Shown here piece by piece: positions 43,242-55,270 of a DNA stretch of 64,000 nt. Origin of the DNA: Leucocoprinus leucothites (taxonomy: Eukaryota > Basidiomycota > Agaricomycetes > Agaricales > Agaricaceae); NCBI GenBank assembly GCA_013368445.1, contig JAACJO010000002.1, positions 1,302,001 through 1,366,000 on the forward strand, in the 5' to 3' direction. Within the stretch, counting starts at the first letter, position 1, and each line of letters begins with the position of its first letter. The translations under genes and the position numbers were made by a program. The notes beneath the pieces were generated by a model. That model ran no database searches, was not told the origin of the DNA, and was given only the letters and a program-made list of their open reading frames with translations.

Positions 43242-46200
43242 TTATGTTCCGCTACTCATCTCCAGTAGTGCTTCGATACTCCTCCCAAGATCACCTTCTT
43301 TAGCCTCCAACACCCAATCCACAATCTCTCTATCCACCGCAGGGAATATCTGTCTCAACGTGTCCCTAGCAGCTTTTGCGGCTTCTTCATGCGCTGTATC
43401 AATCTGGGCCTGGACACCAGCGATATCCAAGTTTGGTGTCGGCGTCCGTGATATCTCACCACCGAACAAAGCATTACCACTATTCCCGCCTCCAGCCAAA
43501 GTCTGCACACGGGGCGGAAGTAACGTCTGATTATTAGGTGAATATGAGAGAGATTGTGAGGCAGCGTGGTTGCCGGGAAATGGTTGTGAAGGTCCGATAG
43601 CGAGTGATTGATTGGTGTGTGGCCCCGGTGCCGGTCTGGAAGGCGTGTCGTCCGGTCCGGCATACCCACCACCGTATATTGGTGAAGAGCCTGGGGGTGT
43701 CCCCGTCGTATGTAAGGAGGGTGAAGGTCCTCTCCTAATCCTAGGTTTATACGGTGTCTGCATAGGCGCCATGCCATCATGACTAAGATTCATGGGCGTC
43801 TGTGGCGGCCCAGCACCCGAAGCAAGTCGTTGATGCTGACCATCCGGCCCCAGCATATTATCTCTCTGCTCTCTCCCCAACTCAAATGGTGCAAACGGGC
43901 CAGGAAGATACGAAAGCTTATTCTCTGCTCCATCAAGTGCTTCGCTAAATATCCGACCAATCGCATTGAGCGGTTTTGATATTGTGTCTCCTGTTTTCTG
44001 GAGCAGGCGTTTTGCGTCTTCTGAGAGCACCTGCACAGGCGTACTCATAGAAAGAGGTTGTGCTGACTCTTCACCTGCATGTGGTGATAGCCCAGCTTCA
44101 AGTTGGATTTGGGTTGGTGCCTCTCCTTTAGGGTGGTCGGGTGACTGGGGCTCTGACGGAGGGAGATTTTGGATAGCCTGCTCGACATTCCTACAGAAGA
44201 GTGAGGTCAGTTGACGGGCATCTGCGATCTGTGAGATAACGTACTTCTCGAACTCTTCCTGGGTAATACAAGAGAGGGAAGTGTGGTCCATTGTCTCAAT
44301 AAACGACACCGCGCCCATCTGGTAGTGATTGTCAGCCACGATAAGCCCCGCAGAAAGATTTACAAACAAGACTTGAAAGGTAATATCCAGCTTCGCTTTG
44401 TAACTTAGCCGGGTTCCTAAAGCGGTTGATAAACCTGCAAGGAGTGAGTTCACATTACCGGGTACACCAACAGAACCGACACGTACTCGACATTGGATAG
44501 TAGATGATCTGGATTCGCCTTCAATACTACGAAAATTAGAATCGGAACAAAAGAGTCTGCGCCTTCCTCTTTCTTCAGGTGTCGCAGTAGACCTAGATTG
44601 GAAAATTACGGACCGAAGCCGCTCTCCTTGTGAGTAACGAGTCAATACTACCTACAGTCAAATGTCATACCGAATATGACTTTGCAGCAATTGAGTATAC
44701 AGATGAGTTTGTCGCGAGGGGCTTTATAATGATTAATCTTGAGTAGTTCTGTCCGCGTCAGAGATCAGGATATAGTGGCAAGAGACAATTCACCATTTTT
44801 ACACGAACCTTGCTGAGCGAACATCATGAAACCTTTGCTCCCCTCTCCTGTCGGAATATCTAAGTGTTTCTCCTCCAACCATCCGAAGAGCGCTATTCTT
44901 TGGGATAGCACCCGATCACGTTCAAGGTCATCAGTCGTGGTAGGCCGTGATGGATGCGCTCGGGTCACTTGAGGTGTAAACGTGCTGAAGGATTATTCAA
45001 CTAGGGGAAATAGGAAAAGTAAGAGCAAAGCACGCACAAATCATATAGTCTATTCATGACCAGTTTTTCCATTCCCTCCAAGGCGTTATCAAACTCTGCG
45101 TCCGAGGCATTTTTCCAAACCTCACAACTTCGCATTTGACCCGAGATAAACTAAATCAAGCTGAGTGGAGGATACTCCGCCTGGAGCAACATCACACTCA
45201 CCCTAAGGAAATCGTTGATTATCTTGATTTGGTCACTAACAGTAAACGTTCGCTTTGAAAAGTTGCTCAAGAACCTTGGGGAGAGGTTAGAGAATCAGGA
45301 AAGTCAAATGGGACAGTAAAAACATACGATCGCAAGTATTTAGACACAGGTTCCGCATTCCTCGTCTTCATCTGATCCAAGAACTTCTGAAAATCGAACT
45401 GTCCTTCCCCAGGTTTGCCCCCACTTCCGCTACCGCTACCAGATTCTCCAACAATAGGACTAGAGGCACCACTCCTTCTTGCAGGCGTATTTGCACCACT
45501 AGGGATAGGTGACCTGCCATTCTCTGAGCCTCCGGACCGCTGTTCTTGCTGCGCAGCAAATGATGATAGAGTTGAAGGCGAAGCTATAGGTTTGGCCATA
45601 TCCAGCGATAACGGTCTTGATTTCGGCGAGAACGAAGGTATCGAGAATGTTTTTGCAAGTGCTGCTAACGAAGGGAATGACGAAGATGGGGTAGGTGAAA
45701 CGTGCAGAGGGGCGAGAGAATTGGCTGCGGATGTCAATAAACCATCCGTGCCAGTTGCAGTTGCATGCCCCCAAGGGGGCCGATCGTCCTTCGCGGGAGG
45801 TGAGGGCGGTGGCGGATGAGATTCCGCACTTTCCCATGCATCGTGGGCTGCTTGTTCCTCAGCACTTGCTGCTAGAGGATCGAATTCACTTAGGACGTCT
45901 TTCGAGACTGGTGGTGATTTTGTTTCTTCTTCTTCTGATGTCTGTGTGTTATCGGTGATGCTAGCAGTTACGGCTTGGTCGAATAGCGAGGGATCTGGCG
46001 TCTTGAGTTCCCGCTTGGTTGGCCTATCGTTGGCATTAGATTGAAGTGTATCATCATCTCTCCAGGGATCTGATATTGGGGGAAAGGTGTCGTCCAATGG
46101 TGTATCCTTGGGTGTTGGTGTGTCAGACTTCGTGTAGGCCTGGTTATGGGGCGGTGAAAGTGGGCTGGTAGACACAGAATTGTCAGGCGCTGGAGGCATG

Positions 46201-46418
46201 AGACAGTGGAGGAGGCAAGATGAGTGGAGTTGACGCAGCTGCTGTTCCAAGCTACCTGCCCCAGCGAGGCACGTGCCTGACGCGTCTCGGGCCTCGGCAT
46301 CCAAGCCTGCGGATTGCCAGAAGGCACATTCTAAGGTTGCTTTACTTATATCGGTGACTTTCCATACAGCGCAGAATCTGATCAGTATCTGCCGCCACCC
46401 TTTTTCCGCCGGCGTCAT
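43242..46418 (-). CDS. VPS9: Vps9-domain Rab5 GEF with C-terminal CUE domain
   Basis: Guanine nucleotide exchange factor for Rab5/Vps21-type GTPases on endosomes. The long Pro/Ser-rich N-terminus has starts at 46418 and 46199 (MPPAPDNSVS); the second may be the real one. After FDFQKFLDQMKTRN comes a helical bundle, then the VPS9 core LLKINHYKAPRDKLICILNC, ADSFVPILIFVVLKANPDHL, SEAGYYLSSLMGAVSFIETM, with the catalytic Asp of the family likely in the NPDHL region. The tail is low complexity, closing with a CUE domain (LRQIFPAVDREIVDWVLEAK ... SIEALLEMS) that would bind ubiquitin. Introns were inferred at about 45330, 45190, 45045, 44810, 44640, 44470, 44350 and 44245. Confidence 0.88.
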
Positions 46419-47527
46419 TGATATTCCCGGTATCAGCTTTTATAAGATCGTGTCACTGGCACTTGAAGCCTGTGGTTTTACTGATACGTTTGCTCCGAAA
46501 AAAGCGTCGGTAGACGATCCTATGGGGTTTTCCATACTTCTGAAATCTACATGGCTTTGGTAATACCTCAAGCAATGAACGGCTTAGCCTCTTTTGATGC
46601 TCGTACATCGATCAATAAAAGCCCCTATCCATATGCTTCACTAGATCGATTGCCATTCAGGGTCGATAGTTGGTCTGCAATCGCAGGATACTGGCGATCC
46701 TGCTGCGTTGAGTTAGGTCGAGATTTCCACGAGACATATTCATTGAAGGGAGCACGACTCCGAGTCGGTGGAACCACGCGAGCAGTGGGTGGGCTGAGTT
46801 CACTTACCTCCGCACCGACCGCACTGACGCCGTTCCGCGAATCCGTCCCACACCATGAAATTCAAAAGTTAAATGACCGCGGAACCGCAACCCCAGCTAC
46901 ACCTCAAGAGGACAATAGACGAACGGTTTTGCATCCAGGCTGGCCACCTATCGGCAGGATTGAACCTATTCGGACATGCCCTTTTAACGTACATCGGGGG
47001 GAGGAATAGCAGCTGTACATCCATTGTGCATAAATTCTATTTTTTTTTACCACAGATTTGCAGTCAGCGGCCTTCACTGCTCAGCGGCTAAACCAAAATC
47101 ATTGATCACGACAAAGCAAATGTCTTGGCGTTGATGCAGCTCATGAATGGTCATGAGTGTGACCCACATTCACATTGGAGTCGACGCTTGTTCGTGGTGA
47201 CAGCCTCTATCAGGAAGGCAAAAGATAGCACTGCGTGCCACATAGACGGCCATCTATGATGTTGGGAGTACAGTTCTCTGATGAGGCTGTTGCTATGCAG
47301 TTCGGGAAGGCAATCGCGGAGTGGCAGTGGCAAGTTTGATGCTGAGTCAGCGGCATTGTCCGGATATAGAAAGAGAGGCCCTGTCTAGTTTTGTGTTTTC
47401 CCTAGGCTCGTCCAAGTGGACGCGTCTTCTTCCTGAGCCATCACCTTGCCTTGCCTGTACTAATACCCCCTTCAAATACCCCTTCCTCTAATTTCTCCCT
47501 TCCCTCCTTCATATCTTTATTTCAAAA
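46419..47527. other. Divergent intergenic region
   Basis: About 1.1 kb between the VPS9 gene and the plus-strand orphan gene. A 152-codon frame at 46551-47009 has no recognisable content. The last 100 bp are strongly CT-rich, as expected for the 5' leader of a highly expressed fungal gene. Confidence 0.45.
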
Positions 47528-48508
47528 ATGGGTCGCGCTCTTTTCTCCCAAAAGTACATTTCCGAACCCGCTGTCCACGAAGAACAAGATCCCGCCGCTG
47601 CCCCCCTTGATGTGCCCTGTGAACGATGGAGTGCATGCAATCACTTCGACCCCGATTCAGAGGAGTTTTTTAAGGATGCCCAGCTGGAACACTTTGTTGA
47701 TGGACCAGTTGCCGGCCCAGAATGGGTTATAGAAGGCAACAATGCAGAGGAGGCGCCCCAAGTCGTTGTCCTGGAGAATGTCAGCGATAGCAGCTCCAGC
47801 CCCTCTACTATCTCTCCCACCGAAAACGACAACGGTGATAGCCTCAGTGACTCTGATGATAGTCCTATGGCTGTTGGAACCGACGATCCTGCTACTCTTT
47901 TAGCAGGCGCTTACACCCCTGTTGATTGGCAACGACGTTTTCTCGAAGCGGGATCTGACATTCGACGACAGGGTCGCTTGACCCGCAGTGTTCATCGTAA
48001 CCCTCGCCGTCTCGGTTCCGTCCGTCAATACACCAACTCAGGGGACGTCAATCACCCTCTGAACCCTCATCGAGCATCCCCAGTCTCTGTTTTCATTCCA
48101 CCCGCTCCTTATCGAACTTCCTCCACAGCACAAGCTCAAGAGGCGCCACAGCAAGTTGCAGGTAGTCCCCGATCTCCTGTTACTCGCCGCACGGTTAACA
48201 TCACCCCTATTAATATCCCTAACGAGCCTTCGCTCCCAAGTCCCGTCTCTCCTTCCACTCCCACCACCCCTGGGCAAAATGTTATTTACCCCGATACCAC
48301 TAATACTCTCGTCACTCCCTCTCCGGCTCCAAATACAACTCCGCGCCTTTACCACTGGAATCATTTCCCTAGGGCTGCTGCGAGCCCCACTCGCGACAGT
48401 CCCCTCACGAACCCTCGAGCCCGGTTGTCAGTCAGCCGGATCGACACCCTGTCCTTAGCTCAGCGTCAGTACAGCACCCCCGTCCCTGTACTTGATCGTC
48501 GCTACTGA
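47528..48508 (+). CDS. Hypothetical disordered protein, 326 aa, single exon
   Basis: Long intronless frame beginning at an ATG right after a CT-rich leader (tttatttcaaaaATG). Codon use is regular and no stop interrupts it, so it is very probably a gene. The first 70 residues are acidic (EHFVDGPVAGPEWVIEG), a Ser/Asp cluster follows (SDSSSSPSTISPTEND, SLSDSDDSP), then a short ordered-looking basic patch PVDWQRRFLEAGSDIRRQGR, and a Pro/Ser/Thr-rich remainder. No signal peptide or membrane segment. I recognise no family. Its single-exon structure is unusual among neighbours. Confidence 0.75.
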   Translation: MGRALFSQKYISEPAVHEEQDPAAAPLDVPCERWSACNHFDPDSEEFFKDAQLEHFVDGPVAGPEWVIEGNNAEEAPQVVVLENVSDSSSSPSTISPTENDNGDSLSDSDDSPMAVGTDDPATLLAGAYTPVDWQRRFLEAGSDIRRQGRLTRSVHRNPRRLGSVRQYTNSGDVNHPLNPHRASPVSVFIPPAPYRTSSTAQAQEAPQQVAGSPRSPVTRRTVNITPINIPNEPSLPSPVSPSTPTTPGQNVIYPDTTNTLVTPSPAPNTTPRLYHWNHFPRAAASPTRDSPLTNPRARLSVSRIDTLSLAQRQYSTPVPVLDRRY

Positions 48509-49017
48509 AGCGTCTGAGCTTAACTTAAAACTTTTTACGGGAGAAAAGATGCGCATTTTAGACTCGGATATGGTTGAATTACCCTAATTCGTTCAACTAT
48601 GTCTTCCGTTTCCTGTCGGTTTTCTTAGTCTTGCCTTTGGCTTGTGATGGTATATCTCTTGTTTCCTTCTCGTTCTTTCCTTCCTATTCTTGATTCTCGT
48701 ATGCTTCCCTTATGCCTTCTATTACAGCTTGTTTATGCGCTCTCGCTACTTATATGCTTTGCCTCTTCTGTCATTAAAAGCTCCCCACATTCTCTTGACA
48801 TCATCTGTAATACTATGTCATGCTTGGTGCTTTTACAATCCTGTGTACTGTTGGATATTTCTTTCACCTACAGCTTTAACATTCAATAAATAACATTCCT
48901 GGAAATCTAAACTGCTGTGGTTGATTTCCTTTCCTGGCGGTATGGGCTAAAGTGCTCAAAATGCGACAGTCGGCCCATACTCGCGGATAAGTACTGTACG
49001 CCACAGTTATGTAACTC
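48509..49017. other. Convergent intergenic region
   Basis: 509 bp of T-rich DNA after the orphan gene, ending at the stop of the Rpp40-like gene. Probably two 3' untranslated regions. Confidence 0.45.
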
Positions 49018-51417
49018 CTATCCCCAACGTGCATCCCGTTGTCCCACACATTCATACAAAACGCTCTTTAGGTCCTTTCCTTCCTCTTCTGTGGGTGCCA
49101 AAACTAAAGACCATGTATCTTCACCATCTCTTCTTGGTAAGTGTGCAGGAGGGTTTAGCGCTGCGGCTGTTGAGCTGCTCTCGGCCTTCTCGGTGCGCGG
49201 CTGTGGCAAGTAAACGACGGGAGAGTTTGTGATACCGTGTACCGTGATAGCCACGAAAGAGCTAGGTGAATATTGCGTTGACTGAAGAAATTCCCTGTAA
49301 AAAGAGTAAAGATCATTAGAAAGATTATAGATCAACAATAGGATCAAAGAAAGCGGAAGTGGAGAAGTAAATAACCAGATGAGCGGATCATAAAACAGGA
49401 TCAATCCACGAACAAGCTCAATCTTAATGAGCACTGCGGGGACGGATGCTCGTGCCGAGCTATCTTTTAAGCGCTTGCAAAAATCAGGGCAGATGATGAG
49501 GGAAGAAATGCCCATGTTGAGATCACTTACACGGATGCGTCAATCACAGATTGCACGAATGCCGGGGAGAGCAGACCTCTCCATCTAAGATGTGTCACAT
49601 TCCCTACTCTGCTTGCCGTAGGAGGCTCATATATGGCGACATATGGATCAACGCGGTCGTTCGCTTGGAGTCTGAGGAGGACGATAAGTCTGAGCATTGA
49701 TACGAGCTAGAGCTAAGTATACACGCACCGCTGAGCGTGTAGTCCAGTCATTCCAACCCACTCAAATAACGCTGAAACATCATGTTGCCAATCCTCAAAC
49801 TCCTCCTCTTGTCGAGGCTGTGGACGTGGAGGTAACGAAGCTGGATTAGGAATCCAAACGTTTTCCAAGTAGCTTTTTTCACAAGTCACTTGCGTTATGA
49901 CCGGAATGAGTATGGGAATTTGAGAGGCCCATTTGTCGAGGTAATCTAAACGGTAAGGAGATGCGTCAGCAATGTGCATATTACGGGTAATCACGGTGGT
50001 ATTATTGCATAAATCGGCGTGCCAGAATTAGTTTAACGGCCATTCAAACACAGACGGCGTTCGAGATGAACATTTGAACACCCATGTACACAAGGACAGG
50101 CCAAATATGGCATCATGTAGACTGAACCGATCCAAGCCAGTTATTAGGGGCATGGCTCAGAGGAACAAAGCCTAGACCACCGGGACCTACACCTGGTGCG
50201 CACTCGGCAAATACCAGTCCCATGATAGCTGGTCAAATAATATGCCCTAAGAAAAGGATCCGCAGAATGCAGACACGGTCTTGAAGGGGTCATGACCATA
50301 CTACCAGCGGGCAAAAGACAAAAAGCAAATAGCTGAACGGACCAAACTCACCCGTGCTATTGTCGCCAACTGGTGCCGTTGAACAATAAACCACCTCCCA
50401 AACACCATTCGTGGGCCCTTGGAAGCCTGGACCACCTTCAATCTTTGTCCTAGTGGCGTTGATATTCAGAATAAAATTTGCATCCCAAGACTCCAGAGCG
50501 CTCCGTCTTCGTGTTTGTACAGGAACCGATTCGGCATTGTCGTGTAGTGGCAATGATATCACTATGTTTGCCAACCGGAATAGCAATAGAAAGGAGAAGA
50601 CGCAGAATGGTTAGTACCGGCACTTTCACTGAACAAATCATACTGTACAACAGGAGAAATCGAAGATGACGCGAATCGACCAGTCCGATTGTGTGAAGGT
50701 GAAAAAGATGTGATGCAGGCTGATAGAAGAGTTGTGCCCACATACCGTAGCGCTCCCCACTTTGATGTTTGAAGGGTACTTTCTGACCCACAAGGCCTAG
50801 CCTTTCATAGGTCTCCTTACAAACACATATCGTCAATACTCCGCGTGTATCGACACACCAAACGTCGTCATTTTGCGTGCCATGAGCATGGTTCATCCCT
50901 ACTGCGACGAGCTCACTAGCATGTTGTGTCTGGTTCGAGCTGCCAAGGGTTGACAGAGAAGAACAATCGCGCAGTGAGCCATGGCATGCAGGCAAAGAAG
51001 ATGACGGAATGTGTTGAGAGCAAGGTAGATCGAGTTTTTGTGTGAGGGTGATGAACGGATGAGATCAGATTGTCAGCGTTCCGAAGTTCAATACTTCGAG
51101 GGAGGCCAGATCGAACCTTGAAGCTGCGGTATGTTCAAGGGATCCATACGGATGGACAAAATTGAAGCCTGCGGCAAAGACTTTGGCTAATTCCACTCTG
51201 CCCCTTGCATAACGCGTTTTGAGCGCGGATAACGCGTGTTCGAGCTCGAGACATTCAGACGGGAAGACAGCATCGATCTGAGCATTGACAATGAGCTACT
51301 GTCGAGTTGAACTAGACCTTCACTCACCTGCTGCGTGAAGGGATGAGAAAAGCTGATAGTCTGTAGTGTCGTCAGATTGGTTGAAATCCGTGTGTGACGC
51401 TTTTCCGGCATGCTCAT
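49018..51417 (-). CDS. RNase P/MRP subunit Rpp40-like protein
   Basis: Subunit of the RNase P/MRP particle for tRNA and rRNA maturation. Pieces seen in order: HPFTQQ (exon 51417-51328), IDAVFPSECLELEHALSALK (from 51277), CKETYERLGLVGQK, YVISLPLHDNAES, WASQIPILIPVITQVTCEKS, VSALFEWVGMTGLHAQR, ANDRVDPYVAIYEPP, RVGNVTHLRWRGLLSPAFVQ, and a tail SFVAITVHGITNSPVVYLP. These match the Rpp40 family as I remember it. The join around 51060-50942 is unresolved: the frame has one TGA and the only AG acceptor is distant. An intron near 49530-49295 is about 235 bp and contains a misleading hydrophobic frame. The gene may be intact or carry one lesion. Confidence 0.72.
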
Positions 51418-51691
51418 CGCGATCGTACAAGCACGACTTACCAACAAAAAGTGTTCCCAAGCACACCAGCCTGATAAACACTTTTGAAAGGATTGGGCAA
51501 TCGAGAAAATTAAAATCCTGGTATTACGAATTACAACTACAACCCATGAAGGGGTATTACAGCACTATACTAGATTCATGCAAATTTTCAGTATGGGGTA
51601 AATCTATACGACATCTACAAAAACTACAACTCCGCAACACACCGAAGACGAAAACATCAAGCCTAAGTAGCAAGGCAAAAACATGGATCAT

Positions 51692-53318
51692 TTACGCGCT
51701 CAAAGGTGCGCGCACGTACTTCCTACGGTATTTTGAATCAACACCCTCGAGGTAATAGGCACCGGGCCAGATGTTGTCAATCGAACCCTCAGGGACATAA
51801 TCGGCCGCATTGTGGTTCTTCTCACGAAGCTGGTGAAGGGATGTTCAATATCAAGAATTAAGGAAAACAAAGCAAACTACTCACATGGAGGGCATCAACA
51901 AACTCTTGAGGAGGCACAACCTTCATCTGGGCCAAACGGTTGATGAGATCAAGCTTCTCGCGGATTTCTGTGGTGTCGCCCTTCACACGAGCGGTGAAGA
52001 AGCTAGCAGCACAACCACTACCAAAAGCGAAAAGGCTGAAGCGCTTGCCCTTCAGTGTCGAGGGTTCAACGTTTGCGAGTAGAGAAGCAAGGCATCCGTA
52101 AAGGGAAGCAGTGTACATGTTGCCCAAGCGGCGTGAGCAGGCCATGGCGGGGTCGACTTTCTCGGCGAAACCAGCCTTGCCGGTGGCAATGAAAGTTTTC
52201 TCAACGTTCTTGTCCCGAAGAGACTCAGCGTGAGTAGCGTTGAGGAAAGCATCAGGATTAGGGACGTTGGCGAATCGGGGAGCAGTGGGTGAGGAGAGGA
52301 AGTCGTTGAAGAGCATACGAGCATGGCCCTTAACCGCCTGTTTGCCATAAGGGGAGTGGAAAATAGCATAGTCGACATCTTCAAGAGAGAAGTCGGCCTT
52401 GGCACCAATACGCTTGGCATATCTGGCATGCTTTTCCTTGAATGCAGAGTAAGCCGCGTCCAATGCAGCAATGTAGGTGACGACTGAGACAGGACCATCA
52501 ACCTCGGGATATTCAGAGGAAAGTTGTGGCTTGTAGAAATCATAGGTGTTGGCCATGTAGTTACCATGAATGGCTAGATCCCCATGTCAGAAATTAACAC
52601 CGCGGCGAAGAACGAAGAAATAAGCTTACGCTCAAAAACGACAGGTGCGTTAGGGCCAATTAGGATAGCACAAGCACCAGCACCACCAGCAGGACGAGCG
52701 GCACCTTCGGCGTAGACAGCAATATCGCCAGCAACAACGATGGCATTGCGTCCGTCCCAAGAGCTTGATTCAATCCAGTTGATGGCATTGAAAAGGGCAG
52801 CCGTAGAACCATAGCAGGCATTCTTGGAATCGATACCCTCGATATCAGTGTTGCCAGACTCAGCGAAGAGGTCCATGAGAGTAGTCTTCACGGATTTTGA
52901 CTTGTCAATGATGGTCTCAGTCCCGACATCGATACGACCAATAGACTTGGGGTCAATATTGTATTTTTCAAGAAGGCCGGCAACGGCTAGAGTAGTAATG
53001 AGCGAAATGTTCATACTCTAGCGAAGGAAAAGACATACCATTCAAGGCGAAAGAGTTGATGTCCTCACGGTCATCAGGCCAGGCCATGTACTCTTGCCCA
53101 AGACCAATTGTGTATTTGCCTTTCGACACGCCATCAAAGTCTTCGAGCTCAGACTCGGAGATACACTAGAAAAAAAAAATTATGAAATTTACGCCTCCTA
53201 AGATAAATAAAACCCTACTCACGCGACGAGGAAAGTAGACCTCTACAGCGAGGACACCGACATCCTTAGGACGGGGGGATTCGACGTCGAGAGAAGAATT
53301 GGCGAGAGGGATAGTCAT
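51692..53318 (-). CDS. ERG13: Hydroxymethylglutaryl-CoA synthase
   Basis: Condenses acetyl-CoA and acetoacetyl-CoA to HMG-CoA, the entry to the mevalonate/ergosterol pathway. Five exons, about 470 residues, start [14 protein letters not shown] at 53318. Motifs: [47 protein letters not shown], the nucleophilic Cys in [16 protein letters not shown], the catalytic Glu in [16 protein letters not shown], and the His of [17 protein letters not shown] has Gly where SPYCK is common. The C-terminus [20 protein letters not shown] is as expected. All catalytic residues are present. Confidence 0.95.
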
Positions 53319-55270
53319 GGTTAATGGTGGGGTGGTATGAAGGCTAGACAAATGGGTATTGAGGGTTGGGAGGAAAAGAATAAGCAGTTGACCGCAACTA
53401 TATATATGCCTGCTATGGGGCGATGAAAATGAATTGAAAACAGACCCAAAATAATTGTGGTACGATTCGGGACATGTGCGTAAACCAACGATCACTCCCC
53501 CCGATCATCTCTCTCCACATTTAGCCTCCCTTCTAGCACCTCGAACGCCCACTCGGCCCCAGCAATGGTCCTGCAGCCGTATCAGTCACCGACCAAGCCG
53601 TGGCTATTCAAATTTCTCGTGTCTTCGCAGTGCGATCACGTCGAGGTATTGGGACATGTCATGCAGTGTCCTCCCCAAAAAAGGCGAAGTCGCAACATCA
53701 AATTCGAACTGGTTCGACTTTTGCCATGTGGTTTCATTTCTTCAAAATCCCTACCAGTTAGCGACATTGGCGTGGTGATGTCCCCTATCCATCTCAACGA
53801 TCACTCCACCCTGGATAAATGCTAGCTTCTTAGAACTGGAAAAACGCTTCATTGCACGTAATCTTCATGCAAACCTCACCAAACACGCTTTTCCCTCATA
53901 CGTTCTCGCTTAGCCGCGACCAATGAAAGCAAAAGAAAGCCTTGGCAACGTCAATTTTTTTATTTGGCCAAGTCTTCTACTTGCGCGGTATTCTCATCTC
54001 TCATTGATATGCCTATATATGCCCCTCCCAAGACGTAAATAACTTCCTGGGGGATTCTGGAGGTGCCGAATCTTCGGTCTAGATTAACTAAGGCTATCCC
54101 TTCCTAAACATTGCGAGCCCCAGAACATGATAAGACTGTCTTGCTATCTGTATACTCGAGGTCATTCAGCCATTTCATCAAGGTACTCATCAAACCCGTA
54201 CAGGCGGACAAACTAGCTCATCATCGATCATACCATTGAGACCGGGACATGCGCGTTTCTCAGAAGCCCTGAATTCGCGACCCGGTTAATCAACATATTT
54301 GGGTGACGATCAACCTTGCGGCAGTGCAAACAATCTCCAACACTGGCGCACAGGTAGCTTCTTCGTCGGATGCCCAACTGCCGGATCCCGATGTCAGTAG
54401 CTACCCTCTTACAAAATGCTTAACTTACCATACCTATTGACTAGACAATGACCACCGAAAAGGTCATTCAGATAGATAGGCCAGAGGGGACTTATCATAT
54501 ATTTTTCTGTGCCCTTAAGGCTGGAAAAAGGTTATCTACTTTATCCCAGGACCTTCTATAAATATCACCTTGCTGAATACCGGTAGCCCCGTTTCTTCCA
54601 TGAAGTCATGAAGCCACATACTAACAGGAACACACAAGCCTTTCTGACATTTTGGCTTCAAGCTGTCTTTCTAGGCACAGCTATTCGTGCATATTGTCAA
54701 TCCGTCCGCTGAATTGCCTCGACTTTACATCCTGTGAATGTTCTCGCCGTACTTCAGATAAGCGTATCAGACAAGAATTCCGAGAATACGAACAGGTCGG
54801 ATGTACTGCAATTATCGCCTACGGCTTGTGGCGTCCCCCGGGATCCTGGTCGATGTGCAAGCTCTCAAGGGCAATTTTAATCCCACTATTTCTGCTTGCT
54901 TGTCAAAGGGCTCAAACGTTCGAGGATGACAATCTACCTGATCCAGAGACATACAATGTTCAGAGCTCCCCTTATCCCGCATTTCCGTGTATATCTCACC
55001 GTCGAGCGTCGAATTTGTATTAGTATCTTACCATCGGAGGCATTCAGCTCAAAGGCTACGAGGGCCCCGGCTGACCTCAGCTCAAATGTCCAATCAGCGT
55101 TACCAAATTTCCGAATACACCGGGTCGTTCTGTGTAGTTCGCTTAAGGCGCTCAACAATTGGAGAAAGTTGGAGAATTCGTTCATTCCAATGAATACATA
55201 GCAGAATAGTCGTACATATCATCACACGATCGTGACTAGTACAGATCGCTACCGGACCGAAAAGACATCC
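53319..55270. other. Gene-poor region, 2 kb
   Basis: Largest gap in the window, between the ERG13 start and the end of the MFS gene. Its first 150 bp should be the ERG13 promoter, with a tatatata run near 53400. Frames between 54650 and 55200 overlap in several phases and show no family. No repeat or transposase remnant recognised. Confidence 0.45.

Noticed and set aside
46551..47009. 152-codon plus-strand frame upstream of the orphan gene
   Set aside because: No recognisable motif, no leader-like context and irregular composition; probably promoter DNA.
49295..49530. Hydrophobic frame suggesting a membrane protein
   Set aside because: It lies inside an intron of the Rpp40-like gene; the flanking exons join in frame without it.
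54652..55201. Overlapping short frames suggesting a small gene
   Set aside because: Several phases overlap with no family match or plausible splice structure.
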